DNA of 64,000 nt from Paenibacillus tyrphae (GCF_027925525.1 NZ_BSDJ01000012.1:1-64000), one strand, 5' to 3'. Shown: positions 25,088-34,141, counted from the first letter of the stretch. The notes: generated by a model from the sequence alone, not told the origin. Made by a program: numbers and translations.

Positions 25088-25792
25088 TTAGAACAGTTCT
25101 GTCAAGTAAGGCAGCTTGCTGATAAAGCCTTCCGCATAACGGACCCCCCGTTTTTGCCCAAGCAGTGAGTCCCGGGCTTCCACCCGCTCCAGATAGCCCT
25201 GGTTCAGTGGTGTGCGTACGATTTCGTTCCCGGCACCCGAGCCCGAAGTTTCGAATTGGCTCCGGTATGCCAGCAGCGACAAACGCTTGCTCTCATAGTG
25301 GGCGGTCACGTCAACCATCACGTCCGGTTCTATCACATCGTTAATAAAATAAAAGTAGCTTTCTTCTACCGTATGCGCCGGGTGATCGGGCAAGTACCGT
25401 CTCAGCTTGGCATTGAACAACGCTTCCTGTACCAGCTTGCTGCAGGCAATATGGTCCGGATGTCGGTCCTCCCAATACGGGGCGAATACGACGCGCGGCT
25501 TCCATGTGCGGATCTCCAGAGCAATGCGCTCCACATACTCCGGCAGCAGATAAAGTCCGCGGTCCGGCAGCTGCAAATTGGTGCGCACGGTCAAGCCAAG
25601 CGCCTCCGATGCCGCCTTGGCTTCTTGTTGACGCGTTTCGATGGTACCGTTGGAGGACATTTCCGCCAAAGTCAAATCGCAAATGCCGACCTTAAGCCCG
25701 GCTGCCGTATGCTTCGCAATCGTACCGCCCATACCGATTTCCGCATCGTCCGGGTGAGCACCGAAAATGAGCAAATCTAGCGACTCGTTCAT
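25088..25792 (-). CDS. bshB1: Bacillithiol biosynthesis deacetylase BshB1
   Basis: A 234-residue LmbE/PIG-L zinc deacetylase that removes the acetyl group from GlcNAc-malate. The motif [13 protein letters not shown] supplies zinc ligands His and Asp and the catalytic Asp; a further zinc His lies in [14 protein letters not shown]. Its ATG overlaps the mgsA stop (ATGA), indicating translational coupling. The order mgsA-bshB1-bshA-cca-birA is the same as in B. subtilis. Confidence 0.96.
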   Translation of the reverse strand: MNESLDLLIFGAHPDDAEIGMGGTIAKHTAAGLKVGICDLTLAEMSSNGTIETRQQEAKAASEALGLTVRTNLQLPDRGLYLLPEYVERIALEIRTWKPRVVFAPYWEDRHPDHIACSKLVQEALFNAKLRRYLPDHPAHTVEESYFYFINDVIEPDVMVDVTAHYESKRLSLLAYRSQFETSGSGAGNEIVRTPLNQGYLERVEARDSLLGQKRGVRYAEGFISKLPYLTELF

Positions 25793-26214
25793 TGGTCGAT
25801 TCCCGGCTTGTATTTATGTACCAGCTCCCGCCAGGCGAAGTCCCCCCGGTCGAGCGCTTTAACCAAAATTTCTGCTGTCGCGATATTGGTCGCGCAAGGA
25901 ATCCCTTGAACGTCGCACAGACGAAGCAATGCGATAATATCGGGCTCGTGCGGCTGCGCCATCAGCGGGTCGCGCAAAAAGATAATCAAATCGATTTCAT
26001 TGGTCGCCACCAATGCCCCGATCTGTTGGTCACCACCTAGCGGACCGGACATAAAGCGGTTTACCTGCAGGTTCGTATTTTCCATAATTCGCGTGCCTGT
26101 CGTTCCGGTCGCATACAACGTATGGTCTTGAAACACATTCTCATAAGCCGTAACGAAATTTACCATTTCTTCCTTCTTGCGGTCGTGTGCGATAAGTGCG
26201 ATTTTCAATGCCAT
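25789..26214 (-). CDS. mgsA: Methylglyoxal synthase, 141 aa
   Basis: Converts dihydroxyacetone phosphate to methylglyoxal, bypassing lower glycolysis. Family motifs are [31 protein letters not shown] (phosphate binding) and [15 protein letters not shown], where the Asp at about 62 is catalytic; [12 protein letters not shown] follows. The frame extends to 26256, but AGGAGC nine bases upstream and the family N-terminus choose ATG 26214. Confidence 0.96.
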   Translation of the reverse strand: MALKIALIAHDRKKEEMVNFVTAYENVFQDHTLYATGTTGTRIMENTNLQVNRFMSGPLGGDQQIGALVATNEIDLIIFLRDPLMAQPHEPDIIALLRLCDVQGIPCATNIATAEILVKALDRGDFAWRELVHKYKPGIDQ

Positions 26215-26299
26215 AGGATGGCAGCTCCTCTCTAAACTCCTATAAAACGAGGACACTCGAGCGGTCCTCTTCGGCCCGGCCCCATGTCCTCTTTCGTTT

Positions 26300-27103
26300 T
26301 TAATCGATAAAATGTTCGAAGCCGTAAACCATACCGGTATATTCCATGACTTTCTGAACGGCTACCTTCACGCCAGGCATATAACCGGCCCGGTCATAAG
26401 AGTCGTGACGGATCTTCAAGGATTGTCCGAACGCACCGAAGATGACCTCCTGCTGGGCGAAGATGCCCGGCAGCCGAACGCTATGAATCCGGAAACCGTT
26501 GTAGTATCCTCCGCGCGAGCCTTCGATTGTCTCCACTTCGTTCGGATTGCCTTGACGCAGCTCCTGACGCGCTTCGGAGATCAGCTCCGCCGTCTTCACG
26601 GACGTGCCCGAAGGCGCGTCCAGCTTCTGGTCGCCATGATACTCGATAATTTCCAGATGAGGAAAATATTTAGCAGCTTGAGCAGCGAATTTCATCATCA
26701 GAATGGCGCCGATCGAGAAGTTCGGAGCGATCAATCCGCCGATCCCCGCTTCCTTGCACTGCCTGTCCAGCTCGGCAATATCTTCCGGCGTAAAGCCGGT
26801 CGTCCCCATGACGGGGCGAACCTTATGCTTTATAGCCAGTCGGGTATGCTCTACCGCCGAGTGCGGAGCCGTAAAATCAACCAGCACGTCGGGTTTCGTT
26901 TCCGCGAGAGCAAGCTCCAAATCGTCCGTAACCGCAATGCCGCAAGCATCCAGGCCGACCAGTCTGCCTGCATCCGTTCCTACAGCGGAACGGTTAACCG
27001 CAGCGGCCAGCTCCAGCTCCGGATCGCCCAAAACCAGCTTGACGACCTCGCGCCCCATACGGCCTCCCGCTCCGGCAACCGCTACTTTGATGATTGGTTT
27101 CAT
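26300..27103 (-). CDS. dapB: 4-hydroxy-tetrahydrodipicolinate reductase
   Basis: A 267-residue enzyme of lysine and meso-diaminopimelate synthesis, feeding peptidoglycan and spore dipicolinate. The NAD(P) motif is [18 protein letters not shown], and the active-site block is [14 protein letters not shown]. The first His and the Lys of the usual HHxxK are kept, while the second His is Gly. The tetramerisation domain (about 125-235) is complete. It lies in the ypjD-TPR-dapB-mgsA series, as in B. subtilis. Confidence 0.96.
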   Translation of the reverse strand: MKPIIKVAVAGAGGRMGREVVKLVLGDPELELAAAVNRSAVGTDAGRLVGLDACGIAVTDDLELALAETKPDVLVDFTAPHSAVEHTRLAIKHKVRPVMGTTGFTPEDIAELDRQCKEAGIGGLIAPNFSIGAILMMKFAAQAAKYFPHLEIIEYHGDQKLDAPSGTSVKTAELISEARQELRQGNPNEVETIEGSRGGYYNGFRIHSVRLPGIFAQQEVIFGAFGQSLKIRHDSYDRAGYMPGVKVAVQKVMEYTGMVYGFEHFID

Positions 27104-27146
27104 ATGATTTCATTGTCCTCTCCGCTTAGGTGTCGATCATTGGCAC

Positions 27147-27674
27147 TTATAAGGTAACGCTCATATATTCCTTCCACTTTTGCCGGTAGTCCGCGAGCAG
27201 CCGCAAGCCGATGGAATGCTGCGGATCCAGCCTGAGCAGTTCCTGAATGGCCTGCACGGCCGGAGCGAACTCCCGAAGCCGGGAATAAGCGACACCCAAT
27301 AGTAAAAAAGCTTCCTGCGAAAGCGGATCAAGCTTCACCGCTTGCTGCAGCAGCGACACCGCCAGCCACAGCCGTTCGTCCGATTCCTCGAACAGCTTCT
27401 CTGCTTGAAGGGTCATTTGCCGCGCCTGCAGATGCTGTAGATGGAACGTGTAATGCTCATCCTCCGGCTCAAGCCGTACCGCTTGGCTTGCATGCGCCGC
27501 CGCTTTATCCAGCTTGCCGCTGCGTGCGTACGTAATGGACAACTTGTAATGGTACGCCGCGCATTCGGGATTCGTCGCAATCGCACGTTCGAACCAGGTA
27601 ATGGCCTGTTCGAAGTCGTGATTAAGAATCGATTCGTACGCTTTCTTGATTGCCTCTTCGCCTTTCAACTCCAT
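27147..27674 (-). CDS. TPR-repeat protein, about 175 aa
   Basis: At least three tetratricopeptide units are visible: AYESILNHDFEQAITWFERAIATNP, AAYHYKLSITYARSGKLDKAAAHASQAVRLEP-type, and EAFLLLGVAYSRLREFAPAVQAIQELLRLDP. The protein is soluble, with no enzyme motif. It lies between ypjD and dapB on the same strand and is probably cotranscribed. Several close start codons exist (ATG ATG GAG TTG after GGAAGGAG); I chose ATG 27674, but 27677 is equally possible. It is a likely scaffold protein of unknown partner. Confidence 0.8.
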   Translation of the reverse strand: MELKGEEAIKKAYESILNHDFEQAITWFERAIATNPECAAYHYKLSITYARSGKLDKAAAHASQAVRLEPEDEHYTFHLQHLQARQMTLQAEKLFEESDERLWLAVSLLQQAVKLDPLSQEAFLLLGVAYSRLREFAPAVQAIQELLRLDPQHSIGLRLLADYRQKWKEYMSVTL

Positions 27675-27758
27675 CATCTCCTTCCTCAGCCAAGCCGGAA
27701 GCAAGCCTTCCCAGCCGACATGAGAAGTGCAAGGTGATGATACAGTATATGAAAAAGA

Positions 27759-28094
27759 TCAAGCGTCCGTGTTAATTTTCGTCCAACGGTCCGCGTCGCG
27801 CGTCCGGAATTTGTGCATGACTTTATCATGCGCTTCCGTCAAATCGATGCCTAGCGAATTCGCAAAGCAAATGGTAATGAACAAAATGTCGCCAAGCTCA
27901 AGCTCGATGGAATTTTCTTCCTCCGTCGCTTTTTTGGGCTTCTCGCCATAATGATGGTTTACTTCCCGCGCCAGCTCCCCTACCTCTTCCGACATCCGGG
28001 CCAGCATCGTCAGCGGTTTGAAGTATCCTTCCTTAAACTGCGATATGTATTCGTGCACCTCGCCTTGGAGGTCCTTTAATGTTTTCTCGGACAT
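27759..28094 (-). CDS. ypjD: MazG-like nucleotide pyrophosphohydrolase (YpjD)
   Basis: A 111-residue all-alpha NTP pyrophosphatase. The metal-binding EExxE...ExxD pattern is intact: MSEEVGELAREVNHHYG and IELELGDILFITICFANSLGID. It hydrolyses (d)NTPs or noncanonical nucleotides to monophosphates. B. subtilis ypjD occupies the same place upstream of dapB. A perfect 9-bp inverted repeat lies 38 bases before its start. Confidence 0.9.
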   Translation of the reverse strand: MSEKTLKDLQGEVHEYISQFKEGYFKPLTMLARMSEEVGELAREVNHHYGEKPKKATEEENSIELELGDILFITICFANSLGIDLTEAHDKVMHKFRTRDADRWTKINTDA

Positions 28095-28131
28095 ACCGGG
28101 AGATGTTCACCCACCTTATTATCAGATGACT

Positions 28132-28154
28132 TACGGTTGTGCGAGACAACCGTA
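28132..28154. repeat. Perfect inverted repeat before ypjD
   Basis: TACGGTTGT-GCGAG-ACAACCGTA, arms of nine bases with a five-base loop, in the ypjD/ypjC divergent intergenic region. No T-run follows, so it is more likely an operator or leader hairpin than a terminator. Confidence 0.55.
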
Positions 28155-28302
28155 TCAGTACCATGTTAACGCAAAGTGAGGGGGAATGACAAATTTTTTT
28201 TGCTTCTTAAAACTTTTTCATTTACTTTATCATGAAAAAAAGGGCAACGCGATAACCTAAGAGAATGTTACTATAAACATCTTTTCGAATCGAGGTGGAT
28301 TT

Positions 28303-29169
28303 ATGCCGGAATCCCTTAAAGCACATCTGAAAAACATCGTTCCCATCATACTCGGAACAGCAATTTACGCGTTCGGACTTCATTATTTTGTGATCTCAAA
28401 CGAATTGATGGAAGGCGGAGTGACCGGGGTCGCCCTGCTGCTCTCTTATATTTTCGGGCTGCCGCCGTCCTTGACGACTTTAGTTCTGAATATTCCGCTT
28501 TTTTATTTGGGATGGCGCATTCTGGGCAAAGCATCGATGGGGTATACAGTGCTGGGCACTTTATCCGTATCGTTCTTTCTATGGGTAATGGAGCGGCTCA
28601 TTCAGGCGGGATGGTTGGTTCCGTTCCGGACGGAGCACGATTTCTTTCTGGCAACGGCGTATGCCGGGTTTACGCTCGGTCTCGGTCTAGGTATCGTTTT
28701 TCGGTACGGTGGAACGACCGGCGGTTCGGACATTCTGGCGAGAGTCGCGCACAAACTGAAGGGCTGGAGCATCGGGCAAGTAATCTTGATCATGGACGTC
28801 GTCGTCATCGGCGCCTCGCTCTTCTTTCTCCCGAAGGAAAAAATCCTATATACCTTTGTCGCTGTGTTCATCGCTTCGAAGATGATTGACATTCTTATTG
28901 AAGGGGCGTACGCCGCCAAATCGTTCATGATCATCACCGATCACGCGGATGCGGTCTCCGCGGCCATTGCGAAGGAATTGGACCGGGGCGCGACCTTGTT
29001 CCCTGCGATCGGAGCCTATTCCAAGCAGCCCAAAAACGTCGTCTACTGCGTCGTAGCCCGGAGCGAAATGAAAAGGCTTAAAGACCTTGTCCGCTCCATC
29101 GATCCCCTCGCATTTCTCATTATTACGGAGGTTCACGACGTTGTCGGTGAAGGCTTTAAGCCAAACTAA
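28303..29169 (+). CDS. ypjC: YitT-family membrane protein (YpjC), 288 aa
   Basis: About five membrane segments (e.g. IVPIILGTAIYAFGLHYFVI, VTGVALLLSYIFGLPPSLTTLVL and a glycine-rich GGTTGGSDILARV loop) are followed by a cytoplasmic DUF2179 domain (about 215-285). That domain contains the family-typical KELDRGATLFPAIGAYS and KNVVYCVVARSEMKRLK. This UPF0750/YitT architecture matches B. subtilis YpjC, whose gene sits in the same block. The function of the family is not established. The gene is on the plus strand with a good GAGGTG ribosome-binding site, divergent from ypjD. Confidence 0.9.
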   Translation: MPESLKAHLKNIVPIILGTAIYAFGLHYFVISNELMEGGVTGVALLLSYIFGLPPSLTTLVLNIPLFYLGWRILGKASMGYTVLGTLSVSFFLWVMERLIQAGWLVPFRTEHDFFLATAYAGFTLGLGLGIVFRYGGTTGGSDILARVAHKLKGWSIGQVILIMDVVVIGASLFFLPKEKILYTFVAVFIASKMIDILIEGAYAAKSFMIITDHADAVSAAIAKELDRGATLFPAIGAYSKQPKNVVYCVVARSEMKRLKDLVRSIDPLAFLIITEVHDVVGEGFKPN

Positions 29170-29176
29170 ACCTTAT

Positions 29177-30061
29177 TTAGCTTCCCGGCTTTTCTTGGTC
29201 AGGACGGCGGACCGGAACAAGGCCGCCGTTTTTTTGGGATAACCGCCAGCCGGCAAAGGCGAGCGATGCCAAGATGACGGAACCGATCGTCACAATCCAT
29301 AGAATCGGGTTCTGCTGTTCGGGGTAAGGCAAATAGGCGGTCGTTTCCCGTTTTAGAAACAGCTTATCCAGCAGGCCGCGGATCGGAGGAACCGCATTGA
29401 GCACGTTGCGGTACAGTTCGCCTTCCCCTTGAGCCTGGAGCTTAATGAAAGTTGCAAGCGAATCGAGCTTCTCGACGTCGGTGGGACTGCGACTGATAAG
29501 CAAGCTCGGGCGGATCAGGCCGATATGCTGATCCAGCAATGCCGCCCCTTTTCGCACCTCAGCTCTATTTTTATCGGTAGCGGCCTTTTCGAGCAAGCTC
29601 ACGTCGTCGGAGAGCAGCTTGTCATACTGCAGCCATAATGGCGTATGAGGGTGCGTCAACGCATCCGCTGCGAGACGAATTTTGCCTGCCGCCATCAATC
29701 CTTCCTCCGGCTTGAAGCTTGTCGCATTGAACACCCGCTTAGCATCCGTAACGGCCCTCGTCAGCGCGTTCATCCCTTCGATTGATGTGAGGCCTTCAAA
29801 GCGTATTTTCGGTATTTGATCGCTTAGCTGCTGAAGCGCCATCAGACTTCCCGGAACGTCACCTTGCTTTGCTTTTTGATACAGCTCTTCCGCCGTCTGG
29901 CCCAGCAGCTCTATCTTCTGCACCTGCTCCGCCGAGGGCTTGGACGCCGACGTTTCTTTTGTGCTTTTTCCCTCCCCGCACCCTGTTGCAACCAGCATTA
30001 AGCTGACGGACAGGGTCAGCCAAACCCCGAACCTGCGCCATCTTCGAGCCTTTCCGACCAT
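29177..30061 (-). CDS. ypjB: YpjB-family sporulation lipoprotein, 294 aa
   Basis: The lipoprotein signal ends in VATGC (cysteine near residue 28). A long helical extracytoplasmic region follows (about 30-255), then a C-terminal membrane segment (ILWIVTIGSVILASLAFAGW) and a short basic tail. This plan and the position between ypjC and ypjA match B. subtilis ypjB, assigned to sporulation. The frame is open to 30085, but AGGAGGGG lies inside that extension, so ATG 30061 (MVGKARRW) is the start. Confidence 0.86.
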   Translation of the reverse strand: MVGKARRWRRFGVWLTLSVSLMLVATGCGEGKSTKETSASKPSAEQVQKIELLGQTAEELYQKAKQGDVPGSLMALQQLSDQIPKIRFEGLTSIEGMNALTRAVTDAKRVFNATSFKPEEGLMAAGKIRLAADALTHPHTPLWLQYDKLLSDDVSLLEKAATDKNRAEVRKGAALLDQHIGLIRPSLLISRSPTDVEKLDSLATFIKLQAQGEGELYRNVLNAVPPIRGLLDKLFLKRETTAYLPYPEQQNPILWIVTIGSVILASLAFAGWRLSQKNGGLVPVRRPDQEKPGS

Positions 30062-30115
30062 TGGGACATCCCCTCCTAAGTTCATCCTATGGAGAGAAAG
30101 TGCCGATTAGACCGA

Positions 30116-30796
30116 CTATTTGGACGAGGTTCTTGCCGGCCGAAGCTCTCTAACGAGCCACAACACGAGCGCTACAGCAACGCTAAATATACTCAATGCC
30201 AAAGTAAACGTGGCAATTTCAGATAAGTTGTCCTCCAGCACTTTCGGCAACCACGGATAAACCCCTTGCCCGTAATCCATCATATCATTCAACAATACCC
30301 AGCATGCGACAAGAATAACGGATAGCCAACGGTATCGGTACAAGCGAAAGTACAGAACCGCTTCTGCTGCCATACCAAGATGGGAGCATACCAGCATCCA
30401 ATCCTGCCACACAAGACTATCTCCCTTATAAGCCCCGGCAAAAATGATCGCAACGGCCCAAATCCCATATTTAAACGAAGTCACGACAGCGAACGCTTCA
30501 ACAAAGCATCTCCAGCCGCTTTTCTTTGGTGGATTCAAAGTGCCGACCGGCGAACGATAATGGTCCAGAAGCCAATAGGCTACCGCCCAAGTAAAAAACA
30601 AACTGGCGGTAGGGCTATCCGGCACAAATGGCAAATAAAGCGGCGACATTTCAACAGCCGTATAGACTAACTGATTGCCATACCATATATAGCCGTATAT
30701 TGTTCCAAGCAGATTAATCCAGAACAAACTCCATAGCATGAACCGGCTGCTCAAAAATTCGCGCGAAAACCAGTATGACAAGCTCCTTCCCAACAA
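30116..30796 (-). CDS. ypjA: DUF1405 integral membrane protein (YpjA), 226 aa
   Basis: Six or seven hydrophobic segments (MLWSLFWINLLGTIYGYIWYG, LFFTWAVAYWLLDHY, FKYGIWAVAIIFAGAYKG, WLSVILVACWVLLNDMMDYG, FTLALSIFSVAVALVLWLV) and the WYGNQL / NDMMDYGQGVYP signatures mark the DUF1405 family. B. subtilis ypjA occupies the same place next to qcrC. The function is unknown; the adjacency to respiratory genes is conserved. Confidence 0.88.
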   Translation of the reverse strand: MLGRSLSYWFSREFLSSRFMLWSLFWINLLGTIYGYIWYGNQLVYTAVEMSPLYLPFVPDSPTASLFFTWAVAYWLLDHYRSPVGTLNPPKKSGWRCFVEAFAVVTSFKYGIWAVAIIFAGAYKGDSLVWQDWMLVCSHLGMAAEAVLYFRLYRYRWLSVILVACWVLLNDMMDYGQGVYPWLPKVLEDNLSEIATFTLALSIFSVAVALVLWLVRELRPARTSSK

Positions 30797-30855
30797 AACG
30801 TTTCCCTCCAGCTCCTTATGTGTTCAACCCCGCTGATCCATAGCTCCCTCGATTT

Positions 30856-30888
30856 TAAAAAAACCTGACCGCGCTTAACGGTCAGGTT
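30856..30888 (-). terminator. Terminator after qcrABC
   Basis: Minus-strand AACCTGACCG-ttaagcg-CGGTCAGGTT followed by seven T, nine bases past the qcrC stop. Confidence 0.92.
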
Positions 30889-30896
30889 CGGTTGGT

Positions 30897-31793
30897 TTAT
30901 TTACTTGCTTTTTGCTTGGAGAGCCAATCGGCCAGTTTGTCGATGTCAGCTTCCGTCAAACCTTTTGAGATGTTCGCATCATATTGGGCTGGCATGCTGC
31001 CTTGGCCCTTCTTGATGATGCCGAGTATCTCGTCCTTCGAATGCTTGTCGCCTACTCCGCGAAGCGCCGGAATTTTGGCGGAAGGCATTCCTTTTAGTTC
31101 GCCGCCATGGCAAGAAAGACAAGTGGATTTTTGGTAGATCGCTGCCGCCGGGTCATCCGGAGCAACGATTGCCGCAGCTTGCGCAGCCGGTTTCTTGGCT
31201 CCGCCGCCGCCTTCTCCGCCAGCTTTCCCTTTGTTGGCATGCATTTCCTCTTCCCGCTTGATATGCTCGGGAATCACGTTTTTCTCTTTCAGTTCCAATT
31301 GATAGTGATGCCAGGATGTATACGTCAGATAAGTGACGGCAATCAGGCTCAAGAACATCAGAGAAGAAGCGATCGGACGCTTATAAAAGCGTCTTTCTTT
31401 CCCCGTATCCAGGAACGGCGCCAGCAACAGCCCGCCGAAGAGGATACCTGGAACGCCTACCGTACCGAGCACCACAAATTGGTTCGAAGTGTACGGGTAT
31501 TTCAGCAGCTGGTACATAAACAAGAAGTACCAGTCCGGCATCGGGATAAATTGCGTGTTCGTCGGATCAGCAGGATAACCGAGCGGAGCCGCTTCGGACA
31601 TAACCAAGGTCAGAATCCCGACCAGAACGACAACGCCAACCATCCATTCTTTTAATAGAAAGTTCGGAATAAATACTTCCGATTTTCCGGGATAAGCGGA
31701 ATAATCTTGGGGAATCATCCGTGACGACTTGGCACGAACGCGCGAATCCCCGACGTAAACGATTTTTTCGTCAGTTTTATGACCGTGAGCCAC
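30897..31793 (-). CDS. qcrC: Menaquinol:cytochrome c reductase, cytochrome b/c subunit QcrC
   Basis: A 298-residue fusion of subunit IV (three membrane segments, about 40-150) with a C-terminal cytochrome c domain (about 205-298). The haem c site is STCLSCHGGELKGM (CxxCH), with an axial Met probably in GQGSMPAQYD. The linker is Gly/Ala/Lys-rich (KGKAGGEGGGGAKKPAAQ) and longer than in B. subtilis QcrC (about 255 residues). Translation starts at GTG 31793 after GGAGGG. It is the last gene of qcrA-qcrB-qcrC. Confidence 0.96.
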   Translation of the reverse strand: MAHGHKTDEKIVYVGDSRVRAKSSRMIPQDYSAYPGKSEVFIPNFLLKEWMVGVVVLVGILTLVMSEAAPLGYPADPTNTQFIPMPDWYFLFMYQLLKYPYTSNQFVVLGTVGVPGILFGGLLLAPFLDTGKERRFYKRPIASSLMFLSLIAVTYLTYTSWHHYQLELKEKNVIPEHIKREEEMHANKGKAGGEGGGGAKKPAAQAAAIVAPDDPAAAIYQKSTCLSCHGGELKGMPSAKIPALRGVGDKHSKDEILGIIKKGQGSMPAQYDANISKGLTEADIDKLADWLSKQKASK

Positions 31794-31850
31794 GATTCGC
31801 CCTCCTTCTCATTTTCTCATGAATACCGGCTCAGCAGGCCTCACCGGTTC

Positions 31851-32522
31851 TTACAGCGGACCGGAAATCCCTTGCTTGCGGATCATGAAGAAGTGTCCGG
31901 CGAGCAGGGCAAGCAAGGCTCCCGGCAGGAAGAACACGTGCAGAGCAAAGAATCTGGTCAGCGTCTGAGCGCCTACGATCTCGCCGCCCTGCAGAAGCGT
32001 CTTGGCATACGGACCGATGAACGGCGCCGACTCAACGATCTTGAGCGTAACGCTTGTTGCGAAATAGGCTTTGTTATCCCAAGGCAACAGGTAACCCGTC
32101 AAACCAAGTCCCAACATGACGAAGAAGATGAGCATACCTACAACCCAGTTCATCTCCCGAGGCGCCTTGTAAGAACCCGTAAAGAAAACGCGGAGCGTAT
32201 GTAAGAACATCATCACGATAACCAAGCTGGCTCCCCAGTGATGCATGCCGCGGACAATAACGCCGAATGCCACTTTATGCTGCAGGTAATCGACGCTCGC
32301 ATAGGCATTGATAATATCCGGCACGTAATACATGGTAAGGAACATACCGGACAAGATTTGTATAACTGTGATAAAGAATGTCAACCCGCCAAAGCAATAG
32401 ACGAATGCGGAGAAGTGGTGCGCCGGGTTTACGTGCTCCGGTACCTCATGGTCCGCTACGTCCCTCCACATCGGCGTGATATCCAGACGTTCATCAATCC
32501 AGTTATAGACACTTTTAAACAT
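31851..32522 (-). CDS. qcrB: Menaquinol:cytochrome c reductase cytochrome b6 subunit QcrB
   Basis: A 223-residue four-helix cytochrome b6 with the bis-histidine haem ligands in HHWGASLVIVMMFLHTLRVFFTG and in the FALHVFFLPGALLALLAGHFFMIRKQ helix. N-terminal VNPAHHFSAFVYCFGG and PWDNKAYFATSV are family features. A cysteine near the N-terminus (VYCFG) suits the extra covalent haem c of b6-type complexes. AAGGAGG precedes the ATG. Confidence 0.97.
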   Translation of the reverse strand: MFKSVYNWIDERLDITPMWRDVADHEVPEHVNPAHHFSAFVYCFGGLTFFITVIQILSGMFLTMYYVPDIINAYASVDYLQHKVAFGVIVRGMHHWGASLVIVMMFLHTLRVFFTGSYKAPREMNWVVGMLIFFVMLGLGLTGYLLPWDNKAYFATSVTLKIVESAPFIGPYAKTLLQGGEIVGAQTLTRFFALHVFFLPGALLALLAGHFFMIRKQGISGPL

Positions 32523-32541
32523 CTGATGTTACGCCTCCTTA

Positions 32542-33087
32542 TTACACCCGTTTGTTCGGACCGAGCTGACCCAGGTACACAAAACCCTGTTCGATCTTCA
32601 CTTCGTATTCGTCGAGCGGCAGCGGTGCGACGGCCAAGTTTTTGCCGTCTGCGGTATAGTGGGCGCCGTGGCAAGGACAGTAATATTGATCCTTATACTC
32701 CGGACTGCCGTTCCAGTTGACCGTACAGCCTAGGTGCTTACACGTCGGATTGAGCGCGAAGACCTTGCCGTCCTTCCCTTTGGAAATCCACGCCTCAAGC
32801 TCCGGTTCGCTTTCGTACCAGCCATCCACTTGATGTACTTTAAATTTAAAGGATTTCGGCTCGTTCGTTACCTTCGATTCTTCTACAACCTTAACCCATT
32901 GAGCCTGAGCTTTAGGCTGAAGAACCGGATCCACCGCAAACCGAATCATCGGAACCAGCATCCCGGCCCCCATGAAAGCTCCAGCTCCGCCAAGGGTGTA
33001 GTTAAGAAACTGGCGTCTGGACATTTCACGACGCGCCACTGGCTTCTCACCGTGATGCTGCGACTCTTGATTCGAGTGATCGTTCAT
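32542..33087 (-). CDS. qcrA: Menaquinol:cytochrome c reductase Rieske 2Fe-2S subunit QcrA
   Basis: A 181-residue Rieske protein. A Tat-like basic signal anchor MSRRQFLNYTLGGAGAFMGA lies at about 23-42; the MSRRQFL stretch resembles a twin-arginine motif. The Rieske motifs are CKHLGC (about 135-140) and YYCPCHGAHY (about 154-163), supplying two Cys, two His and the disulfide pair. It accepts electrons from menaquinol and passes them to the QcrC haem. It is the first gene of the operon; the predicted promoter lies 75-103 bases upstream. Confidence 0.97.
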   Translation of the reverse strand: MNDHSNQESQHHGEKPVARREMSRRQFLNYTLGGAGAFMGAGMLVPMIRFAVDPVLQPKAQAQWVKVVEESKVTNEPKSFKFKVHQVDGWYESEPELEAWISKGKDGKVFALNPTCKHLGCTVNWNGSPEYKDQYYCPCHGAHYTADGKNLAVAPLPLDEYEVKIEQGFVYLGQLGPNKRV

Positions 33088-33161
33088 TTTCGTTCTACCC
33101 CCTTTTGCAACATATATCAGTCGTTCGACATAACTTTACACCATATACTAGGACATAACTA

Positions 33162-33190
33162 ATAATAGCTTACGTCTCTGGGTGCGTCAA
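33162..33190 (-). promoter_or_regulatory. Sigma-A-type promoter of qcrABC
   Basis: On the minus strand TTGACG (33185-33190), a 17-base spacer and TATTAT (33162-33167), giving a leader of about 70 bases before qcrA. Confidence 0.75.
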
Positions 33191-33327
33191 GAATGAAGAC
33201 AGGCCATTCCGGCGTGTAATTCTGGCCGCTGATAACAGTGTTAACGAAATTGTCACAACTGCCGGAACACCCTGAAAACGAGGGCTCTTGCATAGAATTT
33301 GCATAGTTCCCACAGATCATACATGCT

Positions 33328-33780
33328 TCACAACGTTTGCCTTCCGCTCCATAAAGCCATTACCTCTTCGGTAGCCCGTCTTTTCGCGTCCGAGGCGGAT
33401 TGGCGCAGCTCCTCCGGTGTAAATCGAAGCAAAAGATCCGCTTTTCCCCCCAGCTCTTCCGGGTTTAGAACAAGCTCTTCCCCCGATTTGGCCGTCACGA
33501 TCACCACATACCGGAAACCGGCTTCTTTAAGCTTACCACAGGTTTCTCCAAGGAACGCCTCTCCCGAACTCGACGGAACGAAGTGAATGGCCGGGTAGGT
33601 AACGGTTCGGCCTTTAAACGGGATCTCCAATAAATCGAGAGCGTCGCGCAGCCGCTCAAGCTCGCTTGCCGCCTGCCACGGCGCTTCGGTTCCCCGCAGT
33701 CCGGTTACCGGTAACAGGCACGTGTCCAAGTAAGGACGAAGCTCCTCCCACTGCGTTTCTTGAATTTCGCTGAATTTCAT
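33328..33780 (-). CDS. ypiF: YpiF-family (DUF2487) protein, 150 aa
   Basis: A soluble protein of the DUF2487 family, encoded upstream of qcrA as in B. subtilis. Features are the N-terminal MKFSEIQETQWEELRPYLDTCLLPV and a central YPAIHFVPSS segment. The frame is open to a GTG at 33789, but GAAGGTGA lies across it, so ATG 33780 is the start. No enzymatic motif is visible. Conserved adjacency suggests a role in cytochrome bc complex expression or assembly, but that is inference. Confidence 0.85.
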   Translation of the reverse strand: MKFSEIQETQWEELRPYLDTCLLPVTGLRGTEAPWQAASELERLRDALDLLEIPFKGRTVTYPAIHFVPSSSGEAFLGETCGKLKEAGFRYVVIVTAKSGEELVLNPEELGGKADLLLRFTPEELRQSASDAKRRATEEVMALWSGRQTL

Positions 33781-33817
33781 ATGTATCACCTTCTTTCCTG
33801 ATCTTTACTTTAACATA

Positions 33818-33854
33818 GAAAAAAGACATATGAACGGGCTTCATATGTCTTTTC
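33818..33854. terminator. Terminator after the IDEAL-domain gene
   Basis: AAAAGACATATGAA-gcccg-TTCATATGTCTTTT, nearly symmetric with A/T flanks both ways. On the minus strand it ends the transcript of the 63-residue IDEAL gene before ypiF. Confidence 0.85.
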
Positions 33855-33895
33855 GCAAAAATGACACGTTTGTGTTCCGGACTGACTTGAAATCG

Positions 33896-34087
33896 TCATT
33901 TCCCCAGAGAGCGCAGCGCATTGAGTTCGGTCGTTAGGGCAATGAAGGATTGTTCGTCTCCCTTGGCCAGAGCTTGATCGATCTCTTTATATAGAACCTG
34001 CTCTTTGTAGTTACGCAGTGCTTCATCAAGCAACATTTCAGCAAACAAACTCAGCATCATTTCGTTCGTCACATTCATTTTGCCCAT
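33896..34087 (-). CDS. Stand-alone IDEAL-domain protein, 63 aa
   Basis: A short helical protein with the IDEAL-type core LYKEIDQALAKGDEQSFIALT (about 32-52). In B. subtilis this domain forms the C-terminal end of the larger YpiB (UPF0302 + IDEAL, about 180 residues), encoded next to ypiF; here only the IDEAL part remains, in the same chromosomal place. It has an AGGTAGG-like ribosome-binding site and its own terminator. IDEAL proteins in other Bacilli bind other proteins (for example ComK regulation by YlbF/ComK partners); the partner here is unknown. Confidence 0.8.
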   Translation of the reverse strand: MGKMNVTNEMMLSLFAEMLLDEALRNYKEQVLYKEIDQALAKGDEQSFIALTTELNALRSLGK

Positions 34088-34141
34088 GAGAACCTACCTC
34101 CAAACCGGGTCATGATTATTTCGATTCATTCCAGCATTCCC

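Noticed and set aside
33240..33262. TTGTGA half-site upstream of qcrA resembling a Rex operator
   Set aside because: Only one half (TTGTGA) matches; the other half (CGTTAAC) does not match TTCACAA, so Rex control of qcr is not supported.
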